64,000 nucleotides of DNA from a virus, in the IMG/VR virus record IMGVR_UViG_3300025849_000032, positions 1 to 64,000 of that record; one strand, written 5' to 3'. This document shows positions 45,222-54,312 of the stretch, in pieces; positions within the stretch are counted from its first letter, which is position 1; each line of letters opens with the position of its first letter. The notes under the pieces were generated by a model. It saw only the letters and a program-made list of their open reading frames with translations. It was not told where the DNA came from and ran no database searches. The translations under genes and the position numbers were made by a program.

Positions 45222-46073
45222 ATGGCAACATTAACAACAGCATTAACGCTAACAGGAACTGCAGCAGACTTTGGAGCTGCTTTATCATTGAGTCAAAGTA
45301 ATGCTTTTACTTTCACACATACTAATGGTATAGCAAAGAAAAAACTAACATCGACATCTAAGACTTGTCAAATATTTGTAAACGATGGTGACGGTGACGT
45401 TGCTGATGTTACTACTAGAGAAGGTAAGTACATAGATATAACAGATAACCACGGATTGAATAGAAGATACGTATTTACTACTGCAGATGGTGCTGGAGCT
45501 GCAACAGGTACTATACTAGCCTCAGGTACAGATATAGGTTCTGGTGATATAACCACTAGATTACATTTAGTAGGAGGTATTGCTGTACAGATAACTGATG
45601 GTGATGAAGAAAGAGATATTTTAGAACAATTAAAAGATGCTATAAACCACGCTAATGGGCACGCTGGGTCTATAGTAGCAACAGCAGTAGCTGCAGAAGC
45701 TAATGGGCCTCAGTCTACTACGTTAACTAATAGAGATTCTTCTACACCGCCTTTTGTTGACAATAAAAATGCAACTTGGCAAGACTTACATTCTACTACT
45801 AATAGTTTAGCTGACCACGTTGTACTAATTAAGAAAGGTGAATATGCATCTCCCTCTATGTGTTACATTAGAAACACTGCAGCATTCGGCGATGGTACAG
45901 CTAATTGTATATACGCATACTACGACGGTGGTGGATCAGACACTGGTAGTCATTATAAAATCCAAGGTGGTCAATTTGCCATATTCCCGAGCGAGAGTCA
46001 AGAGACTCTTTACGCTTACACTTCTACTTCTGGTACTGTTGTTGAATTTATGGTGTTAGGTACTGAAGCATAA
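45222..46073 (+). CDS. virion-type beta-rich protein
   Basis: A 283-residue protein rich in Ala, Gly, Thr and Asp, starting MATLTTALTLTGTAADFG. Short strands, an EERDILEQLKDAINHANG helix and a final segment (TLYAYTSTSGTVVEFMVLG) suggest a tail-tip or capsid accessory protein. The ITDNHGLNRRYVF and DGDEERDILEQL stretches resemble bacterial-phage tail proteins. Its stop overlaps the next start by one base, tying it to the esterase-bearing tail protein. Confidence 0.6.
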   Translation: MATLTTALTLTGTAADFGAALSLSQSNAFTFTHTNGIAKKKLTSTSKTCQIFVNDGDGDVADVTTREGKYIDITDNHGLNRRYVFTTADGAGAATGTILASGTDIGSGDITTRLHLVGGIAVQITDGDEERDILEQLKDAINHANGHAGSIVATAVAAEANGPQSTTLTNRDSSTPPFVDNKNATWQDLHSTTNSLADHVVLIKKGEYASPSMCYIRNTAAFGDGTANCIYAYYDGGGSDTGSHYKIQGGQFAIFPSESQETLYAYTSTSGTVVEFMVLGTEA

Positions 46074-49000
46074 TGGGTGGTTTAGGTTTAGATTACGCAG
46101 GCGTACAGGTTGTAGCTGAACCAGCGGGGTTTGGTGGACCTAATGCTATAATATTACTAGTAGGACAGAGTAACATGGTAGGGTACTCTTCTAGTGTTGT
46201 TGCTGCTAGTGCCACAAATCACACTAGTAATTTTGATACAACCATAGCGTATCCTTCCAGTGTAGGATCTAGTAGTTTTGGACCTTTTAATGTGTCACAG
46301 CTAAGTGATGGGGTTCTTAATAACGTTTTTACACAGCCTAAAGCAAGTGTAACATCAGGTACTTTTACTGACTATGTAATACAAGCAGCTACACCGTTAG
46401 ATCATTGGGAGGGAGGAGGTGTTACGCATGGTCTTGGATTAGCGAAAAGCTTCGTCCATGAAGCAACAACATCTCCTTTACAACAATATGGATTTCTTAA
46501 GGCTAATGGTCAGCGCAAGAATATCACGCTTATACCAGCTGCCTGGGGAGGTACTGGTTTTAAAAGTTATTACACAAGTAATGATCACGTAGGCAATGAG
46601 AAAGATACTATAACATGGTTAGCCCCAAACTCTTTTGGGTATAATGACAACTACGCAGATGTGGTTGGTATTACTCTTGAACCTAGAAAAGCGGGTAAGC
46701 TGTATGAGCATGCTGTAACCGCTGCTAATTCGTTGCTAGCTCTACCAGAGCTCGAGGGTTGTAACCTAGTTGCAATATTGTGGCATCAAGGAGAGACCGA
46801 TAGGATTAACTCTCAGTTTGCTAGGCACTTCTACTATATGATACAGAAGATGAGGCATGACATAACAGGTGCTACTCAAGACACACCTTTCATAATGGGT
46901 GAAGTAGCCCAAACATATCCAAACTGGTCTAAATGGCTACAAGCGGTCCACGAACATACTCCTAATGTAAATTACAACACAGCTTTTGTTAGAAGTAATG
47001 CCGCACCTGATAGTAATAACCAAGACTTAGATACTTATGATCAAACTCACTTTGTTGCCAACGACGTCGATATATTAGGTAAAAGATATTTCGCAGCTTT
47101 TAAAGATGTTAAAGACGGTAATAATGCATACCCAGCTTTAAATAGATTAACTCAACATGAGATGCACTTCTCGTATTACCTCGATGAGATTAAAGATGTA
47201 GATACAGACGCCTTTCATTTACTACTCGGTTTAGGTAATCAAATGTTATTTAACCACGACAACACAAGGCAGTTTGCGCTTACACATCCACCTATTTACG
47301 ATGATTCTAATGCAAAAATTAGCGGTCATCAATCAGTGACTTATCCTGAAAGTATAGATAATTTTGAACCTGTCGCACTTACTTCATTAGGCAGAAGTAA
47401 CTCTGCTCAGCAAACGCCTGCCGCTCAGATAAGTACTGATCATTTTGCTTACGCTAAAATACAAGGTGATAATGATGGTGATCAAACCGGTGGTATAAAG
47501 CTTGGTGTTTATGAGTTTGGTAGTAAAGAGAAGGTACAAAGTGCTAATTCCCTCCCTGAAAACAGATTTAGAGGACTTAACACTTTCTCTTTAAACATAG
47601 TGTTTAGGTATGACTCTAGTACGCCACAGAATCTTGATGGCATACCAGGTAAAGGAGATGGTTCTATTTTAGTAGGTAATTTGCAAGCAGGTAATGCAAT
47701 AAGTAATCCAGGTGGGTTTGCTTTTTATATAGCTAGACATGGAGATAGTGCTGGTAAGTTACATTTTAATTGTGGTGACTTTAAGGTACCTTATGGAAAT
47801 GGAGAAGATTCAGGTAGAAATTATATAGCTGTATCACCCGTTTTAACACATGGTAAGTTCTACTATGCTAGTGTTGATTATACTAGAGAAGGTCCTGTTA
47901 TTTATTTTGCGGGAGATGATGGGGTTTTAACTAGAAATACATTATTAAACGAACCAAACTTTATCTCTCATACTCCCGAAAGAGTTCCTTCTTATAGGGA
48001 GATAATATTAGGTCGCGGTTATAATATAAATACTCACTACCAAGGTGTTTCTGAAGTTGCTTACGTTGGTTGGAGCAGTGGTCTTGTATCTAGCTCCACC
48101 GATAGGAGTTATCTTAAATTTCAAGGTGGGGTACTACAAAGTCTATCACAAGCCATACTTAGTAATGCATACCAAGATATATACTTTGGTGATAAGTATG
48201 TAGATCATGCAGTAGCCATGACCGATAACAAAGCTCATCAAAGTTACATAGTAGATTTAATGCATAGTAGAGGTATAAATAATATATCCTACTCAGACGA
48301 TGAGTTCCAGGAGCCAATAGAGCCAGATCCTATACTAGGTTGCACAGATTCAAGTGCATTGAATTATAACCCTAGTGCTACTCAAAATGATGGTTCTTGT
48401 GAGTACGATATATATGGTTGTACAGATCCTAATGCTACTAATTATAACTCTAATGCTACTCAAGATGACGGGACTTGTACATATCCAGAACCAGAGGATA
48501 TATTAGGTTGTACTGATTCAGAAGCGCAGAACTACAACCCGGATGCTACTGCAGACGATGGTTCATGTACATACCCACCTCCACCTGCTCCTGACCCACC
48601 CACAGTGCCAGCACACGGTGACGTTTGGTTAGCAGCTGATAGTGAAGGAACTATTGAAAATGATGGGTTTGTAATAACAAGAACACCCGCAGGTAATGGT
48701 TTCGAAGGTTTCATACTATTAAAAACAGTTGCTCATAGTTCTATAGTAGGAATAGAACTTTATGGAAATATTATAGGTGGTACTGATGCAAGTGATAACG
48801 ATAGTGACGGTACGATTGATGAGGCTGGTGAACTAAGCCACAGAGGTACGTGGGATGAAGCTATTCAGTGGGAGTTAGACGAGATTGAAAGTGGTTCAAA
48901 GAAAAGACTACCAAATGAAAAAGAGTCTAAAGAATTGATAGATGCTTTTAATGGCACACAACAATCAAGCGGTGGTAGTATTAGTTACCCTTGGGTATAC

Positions 49001-49384
49001 ACCGGCCCCATAAGTGGTGCTTGGCAATTTTCAACAAATGCCAGCAACAACGCTTTATTTAGTTTTGTTAAAGCATCTTATCCGTATGGTGGACAGATAT
49101 TTTGGTCAGGCTATGAAGCCAGCGATACTCAAGCCAATGCTATTTATCTAAAAGATATGGGTAGCGTAGGCACTACTGCTAGCAATAACGCTGAAGCATA
49201 TATAACAAGTTATGATAAAACAGGTGATACTTATCTGCACGTTAGAGCTATAGAAAGGTATAGCACTAATACTTTAGACCCTAACCAAGACCCAACTGGT
49301 GGTAGTTCTGGATCTATTAGAGCTACAACTTCTAGTGGTAGCAGTAGTAGTAGCGGTAGTGTTACTCCAATGGGAGGTTATTAG
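46073..49384 (+). CDS. tail protein with SGNH-type esterase domain and GCTD repeats
   Basis: A 1103-residue protein. Residues 25-335 form an SGNH or carbohydrate-esterase (sialate O-acetylesterase-like) domain: GQSNM with nucleophile S33, WHQGETD at 237-243, and D323-x-x-H326. A beta-rich region follows, probably a lectin or concanavalin-like domain. From residue 756 to about 840 there are three repeats GCTD...(N/Q)NYN(P/S).AT..DG(S/T)C, a motif common in secreted proteins of flavobacteria. The C-terminus is another beta domain with a Ser/Gly-rich tail. It probably de-acetylates surface polysaccharide during adsorption. It ends at a terminator shared with the opposite strand. Confidence 0.85.
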   Translation: MGGLGLDYAGVQVVAEPAGFGGPNAIILLVGQSNMVGYSSSVVAASATNHTSNFDTTIAYPSSVGSSSFGPFNVSQLSDGVLNNVFTQPKASVTSGTFTDYVIQAATPLDHWEGGGVTHGLGLAKSFVHEATTSPLQQYGFLKANGQRKNITLIPAAWGGTGFKSYYTSNDHVGNEKDTITWLAPNSFGYNDNYADVVGITLEPRKAGKLYEHAVTAANSLLALPELEGCNLVAILWHQGETDRINSQFARHFYYMIQKMRHDITGATQDTPFIMGEVAQTYPNWSKWLQAVHEHTPNVNYNTAFVRSNAAPDSNNQDLDTYDQTHFVANDVDILGKRYFAAFKDVKDGNNAYPALNRLTQHEMHFSYYLDEIKDVDTDAFHLLLGLGNQMLFNHDNTRQFALTHPPIYDDSNAKISGHQSVTYPESIDNFEPVALTSLGRSNSAQQTPAAQISTDHFAYAKIQGDNDGDQTGGIKLGVYEFGSKEKVQSANSLPENRFRGLNTFSLNIVFRYDSSTPQNLDGIPGKGDGSILVGNLQAGNAISNPGGFAFYIARHGDSAGKLHFNCGDFKVPYGNGEDSGRNYIAVSPVLTHGKFYYASVDYTREGPVIYFAGDDGVLTRNTLLNEPNFISHTPERVPSYREIILGRGYNINTHYQGVSEVAYVGWSSGLVSSSTDRSYLKFQGGVLQSLSQAILSNAYQDIYFGDKYVDHAVAMTDNKAHQSYIVDLMHSRGINNISYSDDEFQEPIEPDPILGCTDSSALNYNPSATQNDGSCEYDIYGCTDPNATNYNSNATQDDGTCTYPEPEDILGCTDSEAQNYNPDATADDGSCTYPPPPAPDPPTVPAHGDVWLAADSEGTIENDGFVITRTPAGNGFEGFILLKTVAHSSIVGIELYGNIIGGTDASDNDSDGTIDEAGELSHRGTWDEAIQWELDEIESGSKKRLPNEKESKELIDAFNGTQQSSGGSISYPWVYTGPISGAWQFSTNASNNALFSFVKASYPYGGQIFWSGYEASDTQANAIYLKDMGSVGTTASNNAEAYITSYDKTGDTYLHVRAIERYSTNTLDPNQDPTGGSSGSIRATTSSGSSSSSGSVTPMGGY

Positions 49385-49388
49385 ATAC

Positions 49389-49421
49389 AAAAAAAGGGAG
49401 GCCGTTAAGCTTCCCTTTTTT
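49389..49421. terminator. bidirectional terminator between convergent units
   Basis: A stem AAAAAAGGGAGGC / GCTTCCCTTTTTT with a six-base loop. The A-tract and T-tract on its two sides give a U-tail for transcripts arriving from either direction. It separates the rightward tail genes from the leftward ribonucleotide reductase genes. Confidence 0.9.
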
Positions 49422-49437
49422 GTTTAATAATTAATAA

Positions 49438-51063
49438 TTAACCTTCACATGAAGAACATTCTAATATGTTCCTACTAAAAGCCTGAGCTGAGCTCTGACT
49501 AAATTGGTAGTATAAGGTTTTAACGCCTTCTCTCCAAGCGTATATATAAAGCTGATTTATATCTTTAGCTGGTACACTTGGATCGATCATTAAGTTTAGA
49601 CTCTGAGACTGATCTATATACTTCTGTCTTTGAGCGGCTTGTAGCACTAATTCCTTGGGTGCTATTTCTACAAACGACTTAAATACTTCTTTAGTCGGAA
49701 AATCTAAATGCTGAACAGAACCATCACGCTTCAGTATCCCTTCCCAAACATCATCCGTATTAAGATTATATTTCTCAAGTTCTTCTTGTAAGAAAGTATT
49801 TTTATATACAGTCTTTGTCTTAGCCAAGTCTTTGATAAAGTAATTAGATTTAATAGGCTCGATCCCCATACTGACAGCGCCATGAATAAAGGAGCTAGAT
49901 TTTGTTGGTGCGATTGCCATAAGAGTTGTGTTAGCAAACCCGTCACGTAAAGACCTATACCCTTTGTATTCGTAGAGCCATTTAGATGCGTTCTCTGAAC
50001 GTTCCTTAATTGTCTTGAATATTTCATTGTTTAAAGCTTTAGTCTGCATAGAATCAAACTCTAGCAGCTTTGATTGTAATAAAGAATGATAACCTAAAAC
50101 ACCGATACCAATTGCCCTGTGTTGCTTAGCAAATCTATTCGCTCTAGCTAACCCAGGTAATGTACCGGACTTAGTTATAAACTCATCCATAACAGCATTA
50201 AGGAATTGAGTATATACTTCTACAGCATCTGTATGTTTAATCTCATCCCAGTGTAGTAAGTTTATAGAACCTAAACAACAAACGAAAGAATTAAAACTAT
50301 CGGTAGGTAGCTGTATTTCAGAGCACAAGTTTGATGCTGTTATATCTAACCCAAGTTCTTTATACGGTGAGTTGTTGTTACTGTTGTCTTTGAACATAAT
50401 ATATGGAAAGCCAAACTCAGACCTTCTTTGTATTACTTTAGCCCATAACTTACGTTTATCAGGGTCACCAGCAATCATATCTGTCATCCATTGGTCTGTT
50501 ATAGTAATACCATACTGCAAATTCTGTATAGGATTACCTTCGGTACCAATATCTAAAAATTCATTTGCATCATTGTGCTCTATAGGTAAGTAAACAGCAC
50601 AAGCACCTCGACGCGCTTCAGCTTGTTTACAAACATCGACAGTAGTATCATACATGCGGGCATAATGTACAGGGCCATCAGCTTTACCGCCAGTCGATAT
50701 TGACGCACCACGTGGTCTTATATTTCCGAGGTATGCTGATGTTCCTCCTCCGTATTTAGACATCATACCGATCTCCCTAGATGCGTTCAGTATCGAATCT
50801 AAATCATCGTCAACGTTTGAACCATAACAACTGATAGGTAAGCCTTTGTTTTTACCAAAGTTTATCCACACAGGAGTAGACAAAGAGTAAAACCCTCGGG
50901 CCATATAATCTTCAAACTTCTGTGCAAACCCTTCAATCTTTAAATGCTTTTCAGCTGTGTTAGCTATATCCTTTATTCGTTGCTCAGGCGTTTCTGTTAT
51001 ATATCCTCTAGATAAAAACAGTCTTGACTCATCATTGAGCCAGTAGTATTTTTTATATTCCAT
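49438..51063 (-). CDS. nrdA: ribonucleotide reductase large subunit (class I)
   Basis: A 541-residue NrdA that reduces ribonucleotides to deoxyribonucleotides together with NrdB. Features are KYGGGTSAYLGNIRPRGA, the radical-site RRGACAVYLP cysteine, SSFIHGAVSMGIEPI and a C-terminal CSSC pair that shuttles electrons. It is far shorter than the usual 750-residue protein and seems to lack the N-terminal ATP-cone domain that gives activity control. It begins one base after NrdB ends and supplies dNTPs for replication. A short start is supported by the TAATG-type junction. Confidence 0.9.
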   Translation of the reverse strand: MEYKKYYWLNDESRLFLSRGYITETPEQRIKDIANTAEKHLKIEGFAQKFEDYMARGFYSLSTPVWINFGKNKGLPISCYGSNVDDDLDSILNASREIGMMSKYGGGTSAYLGNIRPRGASISTGGKADGPVHYARMYDTTVDVCKQAEARRGACAVYLPIEHNDANEFLDIGTEGNPIQNLQYGITITDQWMTDMIAGDPDKRKLWAKVIQRRSEFGFPYIMFKDNSNNNSPYKELGLDITASNLCSEIQLPTDSFNSFVCCLGSINLLHWDEIKHTDAVEVYTQFLNAVMDEFITKSGTLPGLARANRFAKQHRAIGIGVLGYHSLLQSKLLEFDSMQTKALNNEIFKTIKERSENASKWLYEYKGYRSLRDGFANTTLMAIAPTKSSSFIHGAVSMGIEPIKSNYFIKDLAKTKTVYKNTFLQEELEKYNLNTDDVWEGILKRDGSVQHLDFPTKEVFKSFVEIAPKELVLQAAQRQKYIDQSQSLNLMIDPSVPAKDINQLYIYAWREGVKTLYYQFSQSSAQAFSRNILECSSCEG

Positions 51064-52046
51064 TAAAATAAATCATCTGCGGTTATACTTTTGCTTTTCT
51101 TATTGTAGTCAACTGATTTTTTATAGAAGAAATCACCTTCTTTTGTTGCTGTAATTTCAACATCAAACCACTTGGTACTAGCGATAGCTTCTTGGTCGAT
51201 TTCGAATAAAGACTCATAGCCTATTTTATTTAAAGAGTTATTAAATCTATTTTTTATAAACTGCTTTATAGTATCTTTACTTAAGAAGCTAAGCTCTCCA
51301 GTTTCAAATATCCAATCAAGCACTTCACATTCTGCTTTGTAGGCTTTTGTACATGCTGACATAATCAACTGTTCAAATTCCTCATCAAACCAGTCAGGGT
51401 TTTCTTGCTTAACTATATTAATAATCTCAGCTCCGAAATTACCGTGTATCTCCTCTTCTTTTGATGTTGCTTCAACGACATTAGATATGCCTTTGAGTAC
51501 GTTATTGTTCTTGTTAAAAGACATCATAATTAAGAACTGGCTAAACAAACTAACGTGTTCTATAAACAAAGAAAATAAAAGTACAGATTTAGTATACATC
51601 TTGTTGTCACGAGATCTAGTACCATCTAAGTATTTAGTTAAGTACTTTATTCTACCTGCAATAGCAGGAACTTCAACTACAGTTTCAAAGTCTTTTTCTA
51701 AGCCTAGTATTCTAATAAGCCTAGCATAAGCATCTTTATGTCTAACTTCAGACTCAGCGAACGTCATACCAACATCACCAACCTCGGTGATAGGCATACG
51801 CTTGTACATATCTGCCCAGAAAGTTTTAACACTTACCTCGATCTGTGCTATTGAAAGCATAGTCTTTTTTATAACATCTCGTTCGTGATCAGTTATATTA
51901 ACTTTGAAGTCTTGTATATCATCAGTAAAGTTAAACTCTGTATCTATCCAATAAGAATGCCGAATGGCATCCTTATAAGACAGAAGTTGAGGGTATTCAT
52001 ACGGAAGTATGTTTACCCTCTTCTCAAATATATTATTCTTCTTCAT
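51063..52046 (-). CDS. nrdB: ribonucleotide reductase small subunit (class I)
   Basis: A 327-residue NrdB that holds the di-metal centre and tyrosyl radical. The E100-x-x-H103-x-x-x-Y107 motif provides two ligands and the radical tyrosine, E70 is in the position of the first ligand, and EEEIH later supplies the second pair. The start is the ATG at 52046; the extra TTG codon upstream is not needed. It overlaps the 51-residue gene upstream by 14 bases and nrdA by one base. Confidence 0.9.
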   Translation of the reverse strand: MKKNNIFEKRVNILPYEYPQLLSYKDAIRHSYWIDTEFNFTDDIQDFKVNITDHERDVIKKTMLSIAQIEVSVKTFWADMYKRMPITEVGDVGMTFAESEVRHKDAYARLIRILGLEKDFETVVEVPAIAGRIKYLTKYLDGTRSRDNKMYTKSVLLFSLFIEHVSLFSQFLIMMSFNKNNNVLKGISNVVEATSKEEEIHGNFGAEIINIVKQENPDWFDEEFEQLIMSACTKAYKAECEVLDWIFETGELSFLSKDTIKQFIKNRFNNSLNKIGYESLFEIDQEAIASTKWFDVEITATKEGDFFYKKSVDYNKKSKSITADDLF

Positions 52047-52188
52047 CAAACTCTTTTATAAGTGTTAAACAAACATCTATGAAAGGTAGATATATAACGT
52101 GATTAGATACTCCGTTTCCCGTGTCAGGGTAAGATCTAGCTCCTATTAGTATTCCTGGGTAAAACCCTAAACTTATTGTCCAATCCAT
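52033..52188 (-). CDS. small hypothetical protein
   Basis: A 51-residue protein starting MDWTISLGFYPGILIGARSY and ending IKEFDEEE. It has two hydrophobic stretches around a Gly/Arg/Asn/His-rich middle. It links the nuclease gene (stop overlaps its start, TAATG) and nrdB (14-base overlap), so coupled translation supports it as a real gene. Similar small proteins accompany phage ribonucleotide reductases in my recollection. Function unknown. Confidence 0.6.
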   Translation of the reverse strand: MDWTISLGFYPGILIGARSYPDTGNGVSNHVIYLPFIDVCLTLIKEFDEEE

Positions 52189-52637
52189 TATTTTCTTTTT
52201 TGTATTATTAACTCTACGACCATATCACACTCCTTTTGATTTTGAGGCTTGTATAAAGTTACATGCTTCATTTTATGGTTTACATATTTCTTAAACATCT
52301 TCCAACGCAAAGGGAAACTTTCATTTGCTCGGCCCTTAGTTTCTATTACAAAATCATGACTAATGAAATCAGGTGTATATTTAATAGGTAATATTTTCTT
52401 ATTACCTCTGTTTATTAAATCACCTTTACCATTAGCTTGACGTTCGTAGCTTTCAACTTCAAACTCAAAGCCTTCTTGCAGTGTGAATGTACAACCTTCA
52501 TAATCAGCCTTTATACCAGCTTCCTTAAGTGCTTTATACATATATTTCTCAAGCCCAGAGGCGAAGGTAATCCCATCATAGGTTACCTTCTTAGCTCTTA
52601 CTGGGCCTTTCTTACTACTGCGCTTCTTCAATCTCAT
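52188..52637 (-). CDS. PD-(D/E)XK endonuclease, T7 endonuclease I-like
   Basis: A 149-residue nuclease from MRLKKRSSK; the longer frame would extend through the preceding gene. Pattern: GITFASGLEKYMYKALKEAG with E, YTPDFISHDF with D, then FVIETKG with E and K, giving the PD-(D/E)XK core. The family resolves branched DNA such as Holliday junctions and, in T7-like phages, breaks host DNA. A DUF1064-type nuclease is an alternative name. It overlaps the upstream gene by 23 bases. Confidence 0.7.
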   Translation of the reverse strand: MRLKKRSSKKGPVRAKKVTYDGITFASGLEKYMYKALKEAGIKADYEGCTFTLQEGFEFEVESYERQANGKGDLINRGNKKILPIKYTPDFISHDFVIETKGRANESFPLRWKMFKKYVNHKMKHVTLYKPQNQKECDMVVELIIQKRK

Positions 52638-52878
52638 CGCGTGCAGCTTGAATATATAATATAGCATCCATAAGTTCTTCCTGTATATCGTTTAGATAAC
52701 CAGCCAAGTCTTTATGCTTACCAGTACGTTCATCATGTAGTGTACGACCGTATTTTTCGTAGCCAACGTTTGATCTGTCAAGGAATTTACCACATACAGT
52801 TTGTACTACTGGGTCTCTAAACCTCATAGTCACGGTTGTTACACCACTCTTTGCATCCATTATCTCTCTACTACTCAT
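52615..52878 (-). CDS. small protein, possibly MazG-like or nucleotide-related
   Basis: An 87-residue protein starting MSSREIMDAKSG. The middle reads RSNVGYEKYGRTLHDERTGK, then LAGYLNDIQEELMDAILYI with an E-E-x-x-D pattern as in all-alpha NTP pyrophosphatases. It looks like a shortened member of that group that is often found in phages near nucleotide genes. The second metal-binding helix is unclear, so activity is uncertain. It is placed between a nuclease and a GIY-YIG/MazG protein. Confidence 0.55.
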   Translation of the reverse strand: MSSREIMDAKSGVTTVTMRFRDPVVQTVCGKFLDRSNVGYEKYGRTLHDERTGKHKDLAGYLNDIQEELMDAILYIQAARDEIEEAQ

Positions 52879-52879
52879 A

Positions 52880-53668
52880 CTAGCTTAGTGTTTCATTAAA
52901 TTTAACAAATGTACCGTTCTCCATAACGCCTACTCTATTTTTAATCTCATCGTACGCACCTTGAATACAGTCTTCTATATTCCAACCTTTTAAAGCAGCT
53001 AGATTAGTAAGCACTACGATCATATCACCGATCGCATCATGTATTTCAGCATCATCTTTTTTCAGTAAGCCTTCAGCTAGTTCGCCAGCCTCTTCCATAA
53101 GCTTCATGTACTGAGTTTCAGGGTTACCGCTTACTAATATACCTTTTAATGCAGCCCATTTTCTTATCTTTTCAAAGATCTCTGTTGGTGCAACCTTAAC
53201 AGGTTCTTTACTTGTATTATCATCGTCCCAAGAGTTGATGAAGTTTCGCATAGCCTTGTTATATATGTAACATCTGTCTTCGTTGAATTGAGATGTTACT
53301 GCATTACCCACTATCCACATGGCTAATCTAGTAGACATCTGCTGATCACCGATCATCATATCCATATTATCTAGTAATCTACCTTTTAATTTGTTTAAAG
53401 GTACAGGGAAAGTAGTAGTTTGTTCTGTTACGTTAATTCTCATAGTTGGTTTATTACAGTTTAAATTTTTATAAGGTGTTTGATCTATTGGGTAACCGTA
53501 CTCAGCTTGCATCAAGCGTTCCATATCAGATGCGATATTTATGTTATCGGTTTCTAATATAATTTGATATTCGCTAGGATCGTAACCTTGTTGATCTTCA
53601 ACTCTACGTTTTAGATCTTTAGTTACACCAATCTTTTTTCCTGGTATGTGGTATACTTTGTACATCAT
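52880..53668 (-). CDS. GIY-YIG domain fused to MazG pyrophosphatase
   Basis: A 262-residue two-domain protein. Residues 1-70: YKVYHIPGKK-IGVTKDLKRRV and ASDMERLMQAEYGYP fit a GIY-YIG nuclease fold with the Arg and Glu positions retained. Residues about 165-245: ETQYMKLMEEAGELAEGLL and HDAIGDMIVVLTNLAALKG form the MazG metal-binding helices (EExxE and ExxD-type). MazG hydrolyses abnormal or excess nucleotides. The middle of the protein is helical. A nuclease joined to a nucleotide pyrophosphatase is unusual. Start overlaps the upstream stop by 4 bases. Confidence 0.75.
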   Translation of the reverse strand: MMYKVYHIPGKKIGVTKDLKRRVEDQQGYDPSEYQIILETDNINIASDMERLMQAEYGYPIDQTPYKNLNCNKPTMRINVTEQTTTFPVPLNKLKGRLLDNMDMMIGDQQMSTRLAMWIVGNAVTSQFNEDRCYIYNKAMRNFINSWDDDNTSKEPVKVAPTEIFEKIRKWAALKGILVSGNPETQYMKLMEEAGELAEGLLKKDDAEIHDAIGDMIVVLTNLAALKGWNIEDCIQGAYDEIKNRVGVMENGTFVKFNETLS

Positions 53669-54312
53669 AGTTTATCGTTATATAAGTGTAAATTGTGTGC
53701 ATGGTGATAGTACCAACCCGTGTTAATATCTAATCGTCTAGCGACTAAAGTTTGCAGCATTGAGAATTGATATTGATCGTTGCAAAAGCCGTACCAGAGA
53801 TCGTTAGATCGCATATATACAGACATACAAAGCTTTAAATCAACTATCGTAAACTGTACAGCATATGTGCAAGGCGTATCATTACTGTATCTGTTCATCT
53901 CTTTGGCATCGTATATACTTATAGCAGCTTGCCTAGTACTAGGATCTGCTTTCAACATGTCTATAATATGCTCGAGCTGATTGTTGCGTTGCCATTGTGC
54001 ACCGTAGTTTGAATTAACCTCACCTGATTCATCAGCCATACGCTTCCATATTGCTGGTACTTTTCCATATATCTCACCTAACCTACTTATATTCGGATCG
54101 CCAGATAAATACCATTCCCATTCAGCTTGTGCGTATTTCTTGCTCCACTTACGTTCTGCATTATGTATATCACGAAGAGCTGGTTGATTAATGTAAAAGC
54201 CTACATTAAACAAGGCTTTAGTATTACCGAATTTATTACCGCCTCGCAGTATAGCATCGTGCATGTATTCGTATGCTTCATTAGCTGATTCAAATTTACT
54301 TTTTAATTTCAT
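53665..54312 (-). CDS. thymidylate synthase / dCMP hydroxymethylase-like enzyme
   Basis: About 215 residues from MKLKSKFESANEAY; longer starts increase overlap with the upstream gene. Family features: DPSTRQAAISIYD, the catalytic Cys in DTPCTYAVQF, then YMRSNDLWYGFCNDQYQF and a terminal HAHNLHLYNDKL. At the position of the conserved Asn that reads dUMP in thymidylate synthase (LGLPFN) there is Asp (YGFCND). Asp at this site is found in T4 dCMP hydroxymethylase, so dCMP is the likely substrate, leading to modified cytosine. The protein ends soon after the HLY motif, so the C-terminal folate-closing segment appears absent. Confidence 0.7.
   Translation of the reverse strand: MKLKSKFESANEAYEYMHDAILRGGNKFGNTKALFNVGFYINQPALRDIHNAERKWSKKYAQAEWEWYLSGDPNISRLGEIYGKVPAIWKRMADESGEVNSNYGAQWQRNNQLEHIIDMLKADPSTRQAAISIYDAKEMNRYSNDTPCTYAVQFTIVDLKLCMSVYMRSNDLWYGFCNDQYQFSMLQTLVARRLDINTGWYYHHAHNLHLYNDKL

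Noticed and set aside
45838-46059. Plus-strand frame of 73 residues inside the gene at 45222-46073
   Set aside because: Leu/Thr/His-rich product typical of a shifted frame; no start context.
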